64,000 nt of DNA from Cryptomeria japonica. Lineage: Eukaryota > Streptophyta > Pinopsida > Cupressales > Cupressaceae. The stretch lies in contig NC_081406.1 of assembly GCF_030272615.1 (NCBI RefSeq), positions 462,364,072 through 462,428,071 of the forward strand. Direction: 5' to 3'. Of the stretch, positions 35,040 to 47,852 are shown in pieces (position 1 is the first letter of the stretch; every line of letters starts with the position of its first letter). Under the pieces are notes generated by a model. The model saw only the letters and a list, made by a program, of their open reading frames with translations, had not been told where the DNA came from and ran no database searches. Made by a program: the position numbers and the translations under genes.

Positions 35040-35397
35040 ATTGGAGTCATACCACCACCAGTAGAGACTTAGATAGTTGATGATTCTCATCAACCGGTAG
35101 AATTAAAAAGACAAATCTTTTATTCCAATATTTGATGAGGAAGCTACTTCTTAGGGGGAGTAGTTGGTATTTTGTATGAACTTGACTTTGGCATTTGATG
35201 TCAAAGGGGGAGAGATATCTATGGAAAAACACATTATCCTTTAAGGAGAGATTGGTATTGAAAATAAATCTTTGGATAAACACATGTTACTCCTAGGGGG
35301 AGAAATGGAGATTGTTGGTTTTTGTATTTGGCATTTCTATTTTGGCACTTTGATGGTTTTTCCATCTTGTGTTGCCATAAATGCCAAAGGGGGAGAT
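35040..35397 (+). other. 3' untranslated part with four purine tracts
   Basis: The tract 'aaagggggagat' at 35386-35397 directly precedes the 3' LTR and is the working polypurine tract. Three similar GGGGGAG tracts lie at about 35154, 35206 and 35296. The third is followed within 20 bases by 'agattgttggttttt', an echo of the tract-LTR junction. Confidence 0.8.
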
Positions 35398-36438
35398 TGT
35401 TGGTATTTTGGTATGGTTTTATCATTGATGTCAACACCTACTGAATACAAGCACTTTGAAGATCCGGCAACATTCACCGGCAAGCAAGTAAACTGTGTAA
35501 CAGTTACTGGTATATGGTTCACCGCCATAATATGTTGTTCATTAGTACCTGGAATGATATGGAAGACACTTGGTAATGTTGAAGACATCGTGTGGACACT
35601 TTGTTTTGAAGAATTAATCATTAGTATATTCATATTTGCATATTTGCTTTTACTGGCAAATAGGTCCAGGTTATCTAGGGTTACACCAACATGTTTATCT
35701 TTTTGAGATCAGCATGGCATGCTATGGAGATGTTTTATTACTGTTGTAAATACATTTAGCCGACATGTTTAATCGGTTATTGCATCAGATATTATATTGT
35801 ATAAAAATGTTTTATTGTAATATCTTGTAGAGTCGACCTCCTAAAATTGGTCTTAGGGTATGGTATAAATGTAAGATCTTACTTGTAAGATCAAGTGTGG
35901 AGTGCGAAAAAGAATTGAGTGAAGGTATATGTGAGATCAAGCGGGAATATACATGAAGACATCATTTGAAGGTTTTCGTAGAAGCATATCAGCATTACAC
36001 TGGTACTAAACCCAACATATGAAGATGCTATTTTGTGTAGTACATTCTGATTGGATTTAACCATCCAGCTGTAGTCAGTGTGACTTTGTGATTGAGTAGT
36101 GAGCTCTAGGCTGTTGGCCTTTCTGCATGTGGAGACCCCATTTATGTACACTTACTATCTGCGGTAGTATCATCTGATTGTGGGTAAGGTTTCCCACCAT
36201 GGTTTTTCCCCTTACAGGGTTTCCACATACAAATATTGGTGTCATGTGTTGTGGATGACTTTATATTTATGTTTCATGCATTAATCCTTATCGGTATAGC
36301 AATTTACTACTAACACTATCTACCGGCATACTTAACTGGTTTATCGGTATTAAGCATTATGCTGGTTAATTAGTTTTTGATTTGAATTTATTAGACAACT
36401 GATTCACTCCCCCTCTCAGTTGTCTCTGAGACCTAACA
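35398..36438 (+). repeat. 3' LTR of the 30-36 kb copia
   Basis: It is collinear with 29826-30861, from TGTTGGTATT to ACCTAACA, followed by the ATTTT target duplication. Confidence 0.93.
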
Positions 36439-36789
36439 ATTTTTTCTTACCCCATTAAGCGAATGGGGCGTAAATGGAAAGGGAAAAGTTGGCACCTGTG
36501 GGTCCCGCCACCTTAACGATCAATTTCAATGTATCTATTAAGTTCAACTTCAATTAAAATCTTAAACTTTTCTAACAATGTTCTAATGATATTATGCATT
36601 TTTATCATTTAAAGATATCATAATTTCTTAAAATTTATAATCATTACATAGTTTAGTAATTTGTAACAAGAGATTATATTAAGTTTGTGACATTTAGATT
36701 AGTTGTAACTGATAGTATGATGATTAGGATTAGTTGTAAAATTTAGTAGAGGATTTAATTCAAAAGTACAATATATTTTAATAAAATAA

Positions 36790-36821
36790 TTTTGAATTTT
36801 GAATTTTGAATTTTGAATTTC
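36790..36821. repeat. TTTTGAA heptamer microsatellite
   Basis: About four perfect tandem copies of a 7-base unit (TTTTGAA) in AT-rich DNA. Confidence 0.85.
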
Positions 36822-37500
36822 CATGATGTGAAGACTACAATTTTTATGATTGTAAAACATATATGATTAGGTAGTGCATTCCCTCATTAATATTGAAAGA
36901 ATTTCATGAGCTTATAAACTGGATTGGAATTAGAATGTAATTATTCCTATTCAAAAATATAATCTATTATAGTTTGAAGTTGAGAAAAAAAAAATTCTAT
37001 AATTCATAATTGAAGATTATAACACTAATCAATTTTTTTTTTTTTTTAAAGACACATTTATTTAAAAATAATAATAATAATAAATCATGTACACTAATTA
37101 TTTAAAAAACTAAAAAAATTTATTTAAAAAAATTAACAATAAATATTTATACACCAATAATTTTTTTCATTTCAAGTAATGCATAAATTGGCCAGTTTAA
37201 ATAGTTTACTTTACTCTCATTTTGCATGCATATTTTAGTGTAGTAGGTTTTAGTCTTGGAGGTAGGCCTAGAATTTGATGGCCACCCCTACCTATCATAT
37301 GATTTTACATTTTAAGGAAAATATTAATTGTCAAAAAAAATTAATTTATGAAGATATTTTGAAAAATGCATGTACTTAATTTTTTATATAAACAATTTTA
37401 TTGATAAATTAAAAAAAAGTACATAATTATATGAGCTACAAAGTCTGTAAAGTCTATACCTTGCTACATTGAAGCTACATAAAATGTAGATGCACTTAAA

Positions 37501-37640
37501 TGAAAATCCTTGTGTAAAATAGAGATGCCCCTATTTCTTGGCAAGAAATTAAGATCCTTGTGTAAGAGCTTTAAAAAAAATGAAAAGCCTTGTGTAAAAT
37601 GGAGATGCACATGTTTCTTGGAAAGAAATGAAAATCTTTG
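37501..37640. repeat. Imperfect 80-bp tandem duplication
   Basis: TGAAAATCCTTGTGTAAAAT at 37501 recurs as TGAAAAGCCTTGTGTAAAAT at 37581. Both are followed by a GAGATGC...TTTCTTGG block. Confidence 0.85.
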
Positions 37641-39600
37641 TCCTTTTATTTTATTCATTTCAAATATGGATATCTTATATAGATAAAAAAAGAATGATGA
37701 ATTAAGAAACAATGATAAATTAATAAGTTATCTTGTTTACAATTATATTATATTTTGAAAAGATTCTAAATTAATATATATTTATTATAAACATTATGCA
37801 GTCATTTATATTACATTTCAACATTAATTGACAATCCTTTAATAGTCATTAAATTACCTATAATAAATATCAAAAACAATTTTCTAAATTCATATAAGAA
37901 AATAGAAACAATTCTAAAAATTCATATTAAAATATTAGAAAATTAGAAACAACTATATAAATCCATATCTAAATATTTTGAATAAATTTGTATTTTTATA
38001 GTATAAATTCTAAAATAATATATATAAGATTAATTATAATATCATATAATATATAGTACCTATTATAATTTTTTACGGTTTATTAATAATTTTAAGTGTC
38101 ATCTATACGGTTTAAAAAAAAAATAGCATATCAATGCATACGATACAAAAGTGAAAAATGGCCATTTAGACCGTGGGGAACTTTTAGAAACATTGCAAAT
38201 GAGGGGGAGGTTTAGAAACAAAGAAAGAGTATCCATCCAAATGCATGATTGGATTGTGTATGTGTCCTCATTCTTATGAAATGCAATCTCAATGAAAGAT
38301 TTGTAGTAGTCTGCAGATGGTATTACTTGTTTAGAAAATTTTCTAAAGTTTTGTTTGAGTTACTTGATTTAAGATTTTCAATTATAAGCTCCATGACTGC
38401 AAATATATGTTGTAATTGAAGGTATTGGCCAGTCAGCTGGAGAGCCCTCCCCCAGACAGCTGGTAATAAAAAAGATTATCAAAACATAACTATAAGTCTT
38501 TTTGATAATTTCTCTAGCATTTGGAAACTAAAACATCTCATCTTATCATTGTCCCAGGTTATGGCTAGAAACACATGATTCATTTACAGTCTAGGCTGAT
38601 AGAATTTCAAAAGAGTTGCATTTCCAAAGGATAGTAATCCTTTCATATTTGTAGGTGTTTTGACATAAATTAACATTGTAGATTATAGTTTGTGTAATCA
38701 CCAGAAATCCTGGATTGGAATGATCCCATTCCATTTGGCCTATATTTAAATTTTATATAGGAAAAATCTTGTCTATATACTCGCTCCCCCTATTCCAAAA
38801 TGGTATCCCATCTTCAAACCAGTATCCCACATCTCCTAGTTATTATGTATTTTACTATACATAATTTGTCCTACTATTATTAGGTCCTACAAATAAATTT
38901 CTTTAATCAATTAGAAAAACCCTCTACTTGAAAATTGTGGGTCATAAAAATTAGTTTCTAGATTTAATTACCTTTCCTAAACTGAGGAGATCCACTATTT
39001 GATAATAATAAGGAAGAATGATTTAAACTAGCGCTTTCATCTAAATGAGGTGCAATAATTATGCCGATAGTAATTTACATAATTTGTTTATTTTTATAAT
39101 TTTAATATAGAAATTTCCCTTCACTTATTATTAAATAAGAATTTAAAAATGTAATAACTAATATTACAAAAAATATAAATGTAATAGAGACTATCAAAAT
39201 TCCTACGACAAGAATCCAATAACAAAACATGGGCAATGAAAAATTACATATATTAAAATAAAATGTGACTTCCACCAGAGGCAAGAGATGACGTGGAGAA
39301 GTAGTATAAAATCAATGAAAGGCATTGCCAGTTGCCTTTTATTTACTATCTTTCCTTTTGTACACTTTGGGGCAAATAGAAAATGGGAAGGATCACATAA
39401 ATTCAACTTAGTTCATCTTCTATGGGGAAAGCTTCTTTTTTATTTTTGGAGAATTATTTTCAATTTTATTTTGTGGTATATGTCATTGTGATATGAGGTA
39501 TCATCTACTACATTCTTGTAATGTATACAAATAGCAAGGTTAAACTAAAGATTCAGTTGTAATATTTTTGTAAGGTCTTTAATGTTTCTAGGCTCATTTT

Positions 39601-39740
39601 AATCTTTCAATTCAATAAAATGCGAGATGTAGTATGAGGTTCTTTATGAATCATCTAAAGAATATTATAACACACTTATTTGAATCTTTCAATTCAATAA
39701 AATGCAAGATGTAGTATGAGGTTCTTTATTCAAACTTACA
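39601..39740. repeat. 82-bp tandem duplication
   Basis: AATCTTTCAATTCAATAAAA starts at 39601 and 39683. The next 45 bases differ at one position (cgag versus caag), so the duplication is recent. Confidence 0.9.
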
Positions 39741-41305
39741 TGGATGGACAACCGAGAAGGGTAACCCAAGTCATGGATGAGGTAGGCACATGATCATCAT
39801 CTAAGAATATGTATCTTCACTTTTTCCCGAGGGTTCCCACCTAAAGATAACCTTGTTTTTTCATTAATTTTATTGTTGAATCTTTTGTGCATAATTGTCA
39901 TTGCCTAATAACAATAGTTATTATGGCTATGATACTTCTAATGAGATGAAATTCATTTTAGAGGGTGGAAACCAAAAATAGTGACAAGTATAGATGATGA
40001 TATCTATCAAAATTTGAGAGAGTTGAAAGAAGCCAAAGAAAGGCTCCATCTTGTTCAAATCAATATTCTTTATCAAAATTATTAGAGGATGTGATGGATT
40101 GTTTTATATGGCCTTCATTCTTGCTAAGTGTCCTTTCCTAATATGATCCAAAATAATTCTATGATCAATAGGATGTGGGAATAGTTATTGTATAATCTAT
40201 TAATAAATATTACTTTGTTAGATCGACTAATAATCTTCATCATGTGTAGATCAATAACCTATAATGGCCTAGTCTAAACCTTATCCATGATCTTCAAGGA
40301 CTCTAATATATCATTAAGGAGATAGGAGTACACCAGTCATTTGTATAAGATATAGTTTGAAAAACATATGTTTACAAATATGTTTTTATCATCTTGGTAT
40401 GGTAATTGTTAATTTGAGGTGAAAATACCCAAATAAATTTATTAACATCACAAAAAATCTTCAATGGGGACCTAGTGTGCACATCCTCTCTTAGGTTCTC
40501 CAAAACTCCACTATAAAGCTTATTAAATATTTGATATTATATTCATAAGGAGGATATGATTCTAATATCTTTAAAGTATAACAAACTTTCATCTTAATTA
40601 TCAATACTAACCCTTACTCTTCTCTAAGAAAAATATTTGAATCTCAAGATCCTAAAGGACTTATCCTTTCTTATATCTAAGACACTTTACACAAGATCTT
40701 CATTTTACCAAATTAACATCAAAGAATAAGTTAAATGAAATCATCATAATCATAAAAAAACTTTATATATGCATGAAATTTTAAAATAAAGTAGAAATTA
40801 AAAAAATTGCAAGAAGATCAGGCAGTGCTTTAATAAAGATTCATTTTGGAGTTCCATCTCAAATTCCAAAAAAATTCATGTGTGGAATTTAGCAACAAAA
40901 AGCATCCAATTTTTTGATAGACAAGGCCATGTTAAGTTGACCACATTCGGACTACAGTTAAATTGGCATTTCTACATAACATGAAGGTTAATGGAAAATA
41001 AAGCAGTGTGAAAAGGATTTGCAGGAAATTAATGAATAGAAGCCATTGTAAATCAAATTGCAACTTCACCATAGAAGTATCTATAAAACTATAAACCCTA
41101 GTTCAAGGAAGAAGCTTCCAAAAGGAGACCAAAGTAAAGCTAAAAAGATTGAAAAACAAAAAAGAAATTATAAGACTAGATGGCTGATTCAGAATTCAGA
41201 TGTGGAGGAGAAACAATAATTAGGTATAGGAAATGCTAAAAAGATAAGAAGGCATAGGAAGGATATCAATGTGAATAGAGACAAATAGGTACATTCGTGA
41301 ATTTA

Positions 41306-41792
41306 TGGAAGAAAAACAAAGGGACCAACAAAAATGAATATAGAGACAGTTTATATTAATCAAAACAAAATTTTACATCTGATATATGAGCACTTCTACT
41401 CAAACACTTTGCTTCTCATAGATAGCTCTGCAGAGCTAGACTCCTAAGAGCATGGTTGGCAAAATGCAAAGACATGCAATATATAGAAAACTAGCTTCTA
41501 TGGTGGACATGGAACAAGGATTAAAAAAATGTATTTCAAACCACCCATAATCCAAGTAAAATTTGTGGATGGTAAAATATGCAGATTGGAGCAATTAAGA
41601 TGATAACCTTTCAAATCTTGAGTAAGATCTTTTTGAGTGTCTTGTCTTTACAGCTGAGAGATTTGCTTGGAGGATATGGAAGATTTGGAATTGACAAAGG
41701 TAGTTTCCAATATTAATGTGCATATGGAGGATTTGAGGGTAGTTGAGATTACATATCCAACATTCAGGTGTGATTCACTTTTTCTATCAACA
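41306..41792 (-). repeat. Array LTR A (leftmost)
   Basis: It has the family sequence with a diverged left edge (TGGAAGAAAAAC for TGTAGAAAAC). No primer site lies to its left, so it ends the array on that side. The right edge CTATCAACA meets the purine-tract complement CCTCCCATAG. Confidence 0.8.
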
Positions 41793-42855
41793 CCTCCCAT
41801 AGAGTCACACTGTTGGTGCTCAGGGATCTCAATAGGCTCTGTTGGCCTCAAACATAACATTTCTTACATTTAGAAACAAAATATTATGGCATTCAATGAT
41901 ATCACCTTTTCACTTGTATTTTCATAATATCTGACAATTTCTATCCTCCTTCCATGTTCTAATCTATGGACTTTAGAAACACTCTTCCACTCAATTTTGA
42001 TTGTCTCAACTCACACACATACCATATCCTCCTTAAACTTCATACTACCTCAAAATCTATCAAGACAATTAAAACTAGGCAACACAAAACACCTTTAACA
42101 GCTATCTCTTCATCTTTTGATCTACAAACTTTAGATATGGCCTCTAAAGAAGCTTCTCTTTTGCACCTTTCTTTTACTCTCTCCTTTCTTCCCAAAAGTA
42201 TCCTCCCCTTTAACTGTGATCTCCTTTTTCCTTAGCAATAAATCCACCTCTTGCCAACAGTCAACTAACTCAATAGTCTCTATGATCTGCACCTTTGTTT
42301 GTCTACATCACCAAGTTCATTTAACTCTCTGTCTCTTTTCAACAACATACATAAATTTCCTTTCTTGTGAATACAAAAATTTAGTGACTTCTCCTTTCTT
42401 GGACTAGTAGCAAACTGGTAGTCTCCCTATGCCATCGGGTTCCCCTTCTTCTATTCTTTATTTCCTTATACAACAACTCCAATCTTTAGAAGCCACAGCT
42501 TCATCATGAATTTTCTATGGTCACTTTTAAATTCTCCTTTAAATGGTCTCTGCCTTCGATCTCATCTCCTGGAAATGACAATCAATATTCACTGATTTGG
42601 TAGCACATGGGTTTGAAACATAGCCTGTAAACAAACAATAGCAGTGGTCTCCACTTTGATCTCCAAATTCTCATACACATGACAATTTTTCATCTATTGT
42701 ATAGCCATTTCCATAAATTTTCTTCTTTCTGGAACCAATAGGCTTTCTCTTTAGATTGACACTCCCAGTGATGGCTTCAACTTTAGCAAGGGCAGAAGAC
42801 TTCTCTAGATTCTTCTAGTTCTATAGGAAAGTAAATCGATGGCTCTAATACCAAA
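41793..42855 (-). repeat. Array internal segment A-B
   Basis: 1063 bp from the purine tract (complement CCTCCCATAG) to the primer site at 42841-42855, here TTTGGTATTAGAGCC on the minus strand (one change). Next to the primer site the minus strand keeps a Lys-rich frame (SVNLKRKPIGSRKKK) shared with the other segments. It has stops and no known domain. Confidence 0.8.
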
Positions 42856-43359
42856 TGTAGAAAACAAAGGGAGGGAAAAAATGAAAATAAAGATAGAGTT
42901 TATATAAATCAAAATAGAACGTTACATCTAATATGTGAGCACTTTAGCTCTTACATTCTAACTCTCATCAAATACTCCTCTTCTGATAGACAACTTTGTA
43001 GAGTTGGACTCCTAATAGAGTTCTTGGAAAAATACAAAGTCATGTATTATATAGAAAACTAGCTTCTGTGGTGGACAGGGAACAAGCATTAAAAAATGTA
43101 TTTCAAACAACCCATAATCCAAGTAAAATCCACAGATGGTACAATACGTAGGTTGGAGCAATTAAGATGAAAACCTTTCAAATATTGAGCAAGATCTATT
43201 TGAGTACCTTGTCTTTACAGTTGAGAGATTTGCTTGGAGGATACGAAAGATTTGGAATCGACAAAAGCAACTACCAATATTAATATGCATATGGAGGATT
43301 TGAGGGTAGTTGAGATTGCATATCCAACATTGAGGTGTGATTCACTTTTTCTATCAACA
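42856..43359 (-). repeat. Array LTR B
   Basis: 504 bp, TGTAGAAAAC to CTATCAACA on the plus strand, bounded by primer site and purine tract. Confidence 0.85.
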
Positions 43360-43958
43360 CCTCCCATAGAGTCACACTATTGGTGCTCGGGGATCTCAAT
43401 AGGCTTTGCTAGTCTCAAAAACAACATTTCTTACATTTAGAAACAAAATATTATGGCATTCAATGATATCACTTTTTCACTTGTATTTTCATAATATCTA
43501 ACAACTTCTATCCTCCTTCCATGTTCTGATCTATGGACTTTAGAAATTTTCTTCCACTCAATTTTGATTGTCTCAACTCACACACATACCATATCCTCCT
43601 TAAACTTCATACTACCTCAATATCTATCAAGACAATTTCAAACTAGACAACACAAAACACCTTTAATAGCTACCTTTTCATCTTTTGATCTGCAAACTTT
43701 AGATATGGCCTCTAAAGAAGCATCTCTTCTACACCTTTAATTTAATCTCTCATTTTTTCACAAAAGCATTCTCCCCTTTAACTGTGATCTCCTTTTTATT
43801 TAGCAACAAATCCACCTCTTGCCAGTGGTCAACTAACTCAGCAGTCTCTAGGATCTCCACTTTTTGTTGTCTACATCACCAAGTTTATTTAACTCTCTAC
43901 CTCTTTTCAATAGAATATGTAAATGTCCTTCTTGTGAATACAAAAATTCAATGACTCC
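43360..43958 (-). repeat. Array internal segment B-C, left part
   Basis: It aligns with the start of the A-B segment up to 'caaaaattcaatgactcc', where chromovirus sequence begins. The remainder resumes at 47468, but about 80 bases of the segment are missing across the insertion. Confidence 0.8.
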
Positions 43959-45850
43959 CTGTTTTCAACCATCTCTTCACTGTGGAGTGTGATGCTAGCA
44001 AGTTGGCTATAGGGGCCATTTTGAGCCAAGAAGGTCACTCGGTTGCATTCTTCTCTGAGAAGCTGAATGAAGCAAAACAAAATTATTCTACCTATCATCT
44101 AGAGTTATATTCCATGGTGCAAGCACTCAAGAAGTAGTGGCATTATTTGTTACCTAAAGAGTTCATAGTCTACATTGATAATCATGCACTTAGTTTTTTT
44201 AATAGGCAAGAGAAATTGAATCAAAGACACCTCAAGTGGGCTGAGTATTTACAAGCCTATACCTTTTACATCAAGCATAAGAAAGGAGTCACCAATAAGA
44301 TAGAAGATGCCTTAAGTAGAAAGGTTCTAACCATCCAAGAAGTGCAACTACAAAGGGTGGGGTTAAGTGACCTCAAAGACCTCTACCAAGGTGACAAAGA
44401 TTTTGGTGAAGCATATGATGTTTGCTCAAAGTTTGCTAATGCTTGTCATGTTGCCTATTCTGATTTTATGTTGTAGGAAGGCCTATTGTTTAAAAGACAC
44501 CTACTTTGCATACCATAGTGCTCTATGAGATACAATATCATCAAGGAGAAGCATCAAGGCACTCTAAGTGGACATTTTGGTCTTGACAAGACATTAGAGC
44601 AGGTTGGCAGGTTCTACCATCGGCCTAGACTATAGTCAGATGTTAGGAAGTTTGTGGAGTAATGTGCTATTAATTAGAGGGCTAAGGGTACCTCCAACAA
44701 TGCAGGTTATAACAGGCTCTTACCATACCAGCAAGGCCATGGGAGTGTGTGAGTATGGACTTTGTTCTTGGTTTACCTAGAACTCCAAGAGGATATGATA
44801 GTGTCTATGTCATAGTGGATAGATTCAGAAAGATGACATACTTTGTGCCTTGTAAGTGCACTAATCATGCCTCATACATAGTAGGGTTGTTCTTCAAAGA
44901 GATTGTAAGGATCCATGACTTACCTCTTAGAATTTTGAGTGATAGAGACACAAAATTTGTGAGCCACTTTTGGCAAACGTTGTTGAAGAAACTTGATACC
45001 AACCTTTATTTTCCATCTACCTACCATCCACAATCTGATGGTCAAACTGAAGTAGTTAATATGTCCTTGGGTAACTTACTGAGATGTCTCACCAAACAAC
45101 ATGGTCAAGCTTGGGATCTAGTATTGGGACAAGAAGAGTATGCCTACAATGACTCTGTCAATAGGAACACAAGCTGGAGTCCATTTGAGATTGTATATGG
45201 ATGTCATCCAGGGGGTATTTTAGAACTCATTGATCTTAGTTCCATGGACAATAGGAGTGCTAAAGGTGAAAACTTTGTAGAGAATATGAAGGAGATCCAT
45301 GAACAAGTGAAGAAAACATTGCAGCATAATAATGAGAAATACAAGACACAAGCAAACAAAACAAGAAGAGAAGTACACTACAAGATAGGTGTTCTAGTTG
45401 TGGCCTATCTGATAAAGGAGAGACTCCCTAAGGGGCAGCCTAACAAACTATGAATGAAGAAGATTGGACCTCTTAAGGTTGTACATAAGTATGGCAATAA
45501 TACCTATGAGGTGGAACTACCACCAAACTTGGGTATATCACTAATCTTTAATGTATGTGATTTTTTCCAGTATAAAGGAACTTAGTCAGCTACAAACCAA
45601 GAAGAGCCTAATGCTACTGAAGATGTAGATTGGACACAAGACCTACCACCAAGCCAACTAGTGACATTGGATAACATTTTAGATTCATACATTATTGAAA
45701 GGACTAGGAAATAAGTCTATAGAGACTACCTGGTCAAATGGATAGGTCTCCCTGAATCTAAAGCTACATGGATGTTCTAAGGAGATATACTACAACATGG
45801 AACCACTATTCAAGCCCTATCCACTCAAGGGACTTGAGTTCTTCCTACCC
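43959..45850 (+). pseudogene. Chromovirus RNase H, integrase and chromodomain remnant
   Basis: RNase H begins with [18 protein letters not shown] and goes on through YIDNHALSFF to the conserved DALSRK near 44310. The integrase zinc region (HQGTLSGHFG, then broken Cys positions) crosses several stops (44475, 44515, 44631, 44661). The core stays open from about 44749 to 45453: MDFVLGLPRTPRGYDS (first Asp at 44758), ILSDRDTKF (second) and YHPQSDGQTEVVN (Glu), so the catalytic triad is intact. After a stop at 45451 come GPLKVVHKYGNNTYEVELP and YLVKWIGLPESKATW near 45725, a chromodomain pattern that places it among chromoviruses. Four or more stops make it inactive. Confidence 0.9.
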
Positions 45851-45903
45851 AGGAGGTATGGTGCATGGCCACTTAGAAATTTTTGTTGAGTTTGTTTCCA
45901 GGA

Positions 45904-47467
45904 TGTTGGAATCATGTTTTTAGTTTTGTCATAAGTCCAAGAGGCCATTGAGTGTGTGCTCAAATGATTGTAAAGAGTCTTTGTTTGTCCAATGTTGGCA
46001 TGTGAGCTTTTAAGGATACTAGGTAGAGCACTTATAGGATAAGTTGTTTTGGGTTAATGTAGGTTGGTTGATGTTGTTTTTAATTTTTTGAGGTCATATG
46101 AGTCACTTGGAGGCTACCAAGTTTGGGTTTGAGCAAATTTTCTCACCTATGCAACAAATTGCAAAAGTTGCAAAAGTTGCTCATAGCAACTTTGCAACAT
46201 TTCCATACACCAACGGCTAGGTGGTTGACATAATCGGTTGTGAGCATATGTAACTACTCAAAGGATAGTATAAGGATTGGAAAGGTCTATGATAATCTCT
46301 TGTTGAAGATTTGAAGTAAATAGACAAGTTTTGGTTTCTCATTTGGTGTGTTCTTCTAGGTTTTTGTTGTTCTTTGCAAGCTTGTACGACCTGTATGGAT
46401 TGAGACCTCCAAAAAAGGGTCATGGATTGTTAGAACAGTGTCTTAACTTCTTTTTTTTTAATTTGTAGTCTTGAAGTGTTGTAGTTTGTGAATAATCTTC
46501 ATTTTATTGCAAATGGGTTCAAAGGTCCTAAAAACCAGGGTTTTGAGAGTAAAATGGCTCCAACCTAATGTTCCATGGTGGATACCCACTCTGAAACCTT
46601 GTGGAATGTTCGGTTTTCATTATATAATATGTTTAATAATTGGTTTTGAGTCAGGGGAAGCTAAGTCAAAGATTTGCCACCATACCCTAGGCTGGGCACG
46701 TTGAGTTGGCAAGCATTAGGAATCATGGATAACAAGCCCTAGTTGGGTGAATCTCGTGGATGGAGGTGAAGTATTATTAGAATGGAATTTCATATGGAAG
46801 TAAAGACCTAAAACTAGCACCAGTTCACAAGGACAATCAGACTGGTGAAGGAGTTTTAAACAATCCCTACTTTTTAGGCCTAGGAAGAGGCAATTAGGCC
46901 TAGTTAGGCCTATAAGGGTTAGATATGTTAAAGAAAAAACCACCCTCTGGTTTTGCAATATTTTATGTAAACCCAAAAAGGGTTTCTAGAATGTAAAATA
47001 GTTCATAGGGTTGTTAAGGAAGTTATATAGATAAATGCAGAATACTCCGCTGACAAGGCTACTAGAAATAGGTCTCCTAATTAGGCCTAAAAGTGCAGTT
47101 TGCTTATGAAGCTTGGAATCAGTAAATGGAAAAGCTCTTGAGAAAGGTGTAGGGTTGTAAATACTTCCAAAATAACCCATCCTTATGTGCATAATGTGGG
47201 GAATGCAGATCCTATAATAGAGGGGTTGAACTCTCAGGTTGAGTGTGAAAGGGAGTGGGAAAACAAGGTCTCCTAAGCAAGAGAATGGAACTCACAAAAT
47301 AATAAGTGCTTATTGTAGCCTAAGTACCTTGGGAAGGTCAGAGAGGTAAGTCTTGCCAACCTTTGGAGGGTGTGAGGTGTAGAATCATTGGATGATTCTT
47401 GTGTAGCTTGGAGGAAATACCTAGACAAGGTAGTACAAATAGGTGAGAGACAACTCACTCTATATCA
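45904..47467 (+). repeat. Putative 3' LTR of the chromovirus fragment
   Basis: It starts TGTTGGAATCATG shortly after the coding end and ends TATATCA where array sequence resumes. That gives 1564 bp. No clear polypurine tract precedes it and no partner LTR is available, so the left edge is tentative. It holds a strong hairpin at 46167-46198. Confidence 0.5.
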
Positions 47468-47852
47468 TAATGGCTCCGATATTTAGAAGCTACAACTGCA
47501 TCTTGAATTTTCTATGGTCACTTTTAAACTATCTTTTGACCCATCTATGCCTTCGATCTTATCTCCTGAAAACAACAATCAATCTTCACTGATTTGACAG
47601 CACATGTTTTTAAAACATATCCTACAAACAAACAATAGCAACAATCTCCACTTTGATCTCCAAATCCTCATAGACATGACAATTTTTCTTCTATTACATA
47701 GCCTTTTCCATGACTTTTCTTCTATCTATAACTAGTAGGATTTCTCTTTAGATTGACAGTCCCAATGATGACTTCAACTTTAGCAAGGGTAGAAGACAAC
47801 TCCAGATTCTTCCAATTCTATAGGCAAGTAAATTGTCGGCTCTCATGCCAAA
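47468..47852 (-). repeat. Array internal segment B-C, right part
   Basis: It resumes with 'atggctccgatatttagaag' and runs to the altered primer site (ggctctcatgccaaa on the plus strand). It includes the Lys-rich reading frame on the minus strand. Confidence 0.8.

Larger units (their letters stand above)
29826..36438 (+). mobile_element. Structurally complete Ty1/copia retrotransposon with perfect TSD
   Basis: The element is 6613 bp. LTRs at 29826-30861 and 35398-36438 differ by few substitutions and small indels. TG...CA ends, a perfect primer site, one polyprotein frame, a polypurine tract, and identical 5-bp flanks ATTTT (29821-29825 and 36439-36443) are present. It is the youngest-looking insertion in the window. 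It is not competent: eight nonsense codons, one catalytic integrase Asp and one zinc-knuckle Cys are lost. Confidence 0.95.
36444..41305. other. AT-rich non-coding stretch with small repeats
   Basis: No protein homology on either strand. It contains TTTTGAA heptamers near 36790, a long T run near 37027, AAT trinucleotides near 37068, and duplications at 37501 and 39601. Open frames of 60-80 codons here (for example 37464-37712 minus, 39288-39491 plus) are low-complexity and unsupported. Confidence 0.75.
43959..47467 (+). mobile_element. Ty3/gypsy chromovirus fragment inserted in the array
   Basis: RNase H, integrase and chromodomain-like coding sequence is followed by a putative 3' LTR. The left part (5' LTR, gag, protease, RT) is absent, so the copy is 5' truncated, or a larger insertion lost its left side together with about 80 bases of the host unit. 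Orientation is opposite to the array. Confidence 0.85.

Noticed and set aside
36444-41305. Short open frames of 60-80 codons in AT-rich DNA
   Set aside because: Low complexity, no domain, no supporting context.
41667-41873. Plus-strand open frames of 62-74 codons repeated in the array (also 43234, 49800)
   Set aside because: They recur because the LTR recurs. The opposite strand is equally open, and copies C, E and F are broken.
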